Origin: a virus
Direction: 5' to 3' (one strand)
IMG/VR virus record: IMGVR_UViG_3300023172_000022
Span: 1 to 64,000 of that record
DNA length: 64,000 bases
A program made the position numbers and the translations under genes. The notes beneath the pieces were generated by a model, which saw nothing but the letters and a program-made list of their open reading frames with translations, was not told the DNA's origin and searched no databases. This document shows, in pieces, positions 63,013-64,000 of the stretch. The first letter of the stretch is position 1; each line of letters begins with the position of its first letter.

Positions 63013-64000
63013 CTATGGATTTAAATCTATTTTTGGTGCTTTGATTGTGTGGTTGCCACCGGAAGTTATATCTATTTTGCCACCGACACCTGTAGTTGAT
63101 TTTTTACCAACTACTAAATTAAAGTTTCCTTCGACCACTATAGTTAAATTACCACCAACATGTAAATTTTTATTACCCATAACTAAATCAAAACCATCTC
63201 CAACTGTTTTAGAAACCTTTTTCCCGTCTGGATGATATTCTTCAAAAGAACCAGATCTGTGATAAGTATGAATTCTTTCTGCGCCTGGAGTATCGTCAAT
63301 TTCTAATACATGGCCTGTAGGAGTCCTTATCGCTTGATTATATGGATAAACGGCGGCATAAGGAGATTCTGGCTCAGTAAATTTAGAATTACTGACAAGT
63401 TCATTTTTTGTTTCTGAACATTCGGATTGTGGTTCATCCGGCAAACCACATCTTGTGGGCAAATCAGAATCTGCTGTTTGCGTAGGAGTTTGTGAACTAT
63501 TAGTACTATTAACAGTACGATTGCCAGATTGATTATTAGTATTTACACTTTGACTTATTTCATTAGAAATACTATTCATTGATCTTTGATTTCTTTGATC
63601 AATAACATCATCTGGTGATAACGCTGCAGCTGGGGTTCCTGTTGGGTCAGACAAAAACATCGCCCTCTCTTCCTGTCTTCTAGTTGCCAATGCATCAATA
63701 GTTTGTCCACTTGCCTTATTGTATAGTAACATTTTGTTTGCAATGGTTTCATTGTCTCTTGTACCATTATTAGTCAATTGGTCAAGTCCGCCGGGCCCAA
63801 GATTATACGCAAAGGAAGTTAGAGCATCTCTTTGTCTTTCGTTCCAAGTGTAACCGTATTGTTTTTCTTTTTCCAAAACATATCCTCTATATTTTGCTAT
63901 ATTTTGTGATAATCTAGCTTCGGCCTCTTGCTCATCAATCACTTCGCCCGGATAATTTGCCTTTGTACCATAACCAATTGAGTGTTGTTTATGATCCCAA
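63013..64000 (-). CDS. 5: Baseplate hub gp5: tail lysozyme and spike (5' end beyond window)
   Basis: The frame stays open from the stop at 63013 to the window edge, so a GTG at 63942 is not the start. Residues encoded upstream of it read WDHKQHSIGYGTKANYPGE, the T/S-IGYGT core of a GH24 lysozyme. It continues with RDALTSFAYNLGPGGLDQL and ATRRQEERAMFL. The catalytic Glu would lie outside the window. After a Ser/Asn/Thr-rich linker comes the gp5 C-terminal part: YPYNQAIRTPTGHVLEIDDT, PGAERI, then short Gly-punctuated beta-helix strands (NLHVGGNLTIVVEGNFNLVV). gp5 forms the membrane-piercing spike and degrades peptidoglycan. The PAAR-CHAP protein at 26262 probably caps it. Confidence 0.92.
   Translation of the reverse strand, partial: WDHKQHSIGYGTKANYPGEVIDEQEAEARLSQNIAKYRGYVLEKEKQYGYTWNERQRDALTSFAYNLGPGGLDQLTNNGTRDNETIANKMLLYNKASGQTIDALATRRQEERAMFLSDPTGTPAAALSPDDVIDQRNQRSMNSISNEISQSVNTNNQSGNRTVNSTNSSQTPTQTADSDLPTRCGLPDEPQSECSETKNELVSNSKFTEPESPYAAVYPYNQAIRTPTGHVLEIDDTPGAERIHTYHRSGSFEEYHPDGKKVSKTVGDGFDLVMGNKNLHVGGNLTIVVEGNFNLVVGKKSTTGVGGKIDITSGGNHTIKAPKIDLNP

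Noticed and set aside
63013-63942. gp5 as a complete 309-aa gene starting at a GTG
   Set aside because: The frame continues upstream to the edge and encodes the lysozyme SIGYGT core, so the GTG is internal.
1-64000. tRNAs, integrase or attachment sites, insertion sequences and auxiliary metabolic genes
   Set aside because: None could be recognised by reading both strands; the window is structural-gene dense. A dedicated tRNA scan was not possible.

Overview
This window is the tail baseplate and tail-fibre region of a large, AT-rich, T4-like contractile-tailed phage (myovirus), most likely marine. The host cannot be read from the sequence. SAR11 (Pelagibacter) or cyanobacterial phages are the nearest relatives I recall. 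The evidence is a syntenic run of T4-type baseplate wedge genes (5, 25, 6, 7, 8), T4-like late promoter boxes (NATAAATA), and several small proteins I recognise as common in marine myoviruses: the 119-aa and 117-aa proteins at the left, a DUF4815-type giant protein, and an enlarged gp8. Every gene I can support lies on the minus strand, so transcription runs from 64000 towards 1. Genes are tightly packed, with short gaps and many TAATG stop/start overlaps.

Right part (64000-43000), baseplate: the C-terminal part of gp5 (lysozyme domain plus beta-helical spike, open at the window edge), gp25, gp6, a gp7-like wedge protein enlarged by a LamG domain, gp8, a 2404-aa DUF4815-type protein, a small coiled-coil protein, a short fibre, a PA14-domain protein and an unknown 193-aa protein.

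Middle (43000-16300), large fibre/adhesin zone: four paralogous giant proteins (646, 1551, 1195 and 1513 aa) share an internal block and a C-terminal module ending in GNGMR. Most carry their own late promoter. Between them lie an acidic repeat protein, a 1082-aa repeat protein, a PAAR spike-tip protein fused to a CHAP-type peptidoglycan hydrolase, a repeat fibre, a small fibre and a 990-aa fibre with a cupredoxin-like domain. Two intrinsic terminators (after the 1195-aa and 990-aa genes) split the zone.

Left part (16450-1): small helical proteins, including a 33-aa membrane-peptide ORF, lead into four fibres that share one N-terminal module (395, 187, 195 and 1100 aa) and are interrupted by an AT-rich 324-aa orphan. 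Then come a three-LamG fibre (814 aa), a second cupredoxin-bearing fibre (577 aa), a set of small decorating or fibre proteins, a collagen-like protein, a glycine-rich adhesin, and a partial fibre that duplicates part of the 814-aa protein.

Taken together, the wedge and spike genes build the injection machine. The remaining ~45 kb appears to be a combinatorial set of receptor-binding and surface-binding proteins made by domain shuffling (LamG, PA14, cupredoxin, Gly-rich, Ig-like, collagen-like). No tRNA, integrase, transposase, CRISPR array, reverse transcriptase or metabolic gene was seen. No gene-free stretch exceeds about 175 bases.
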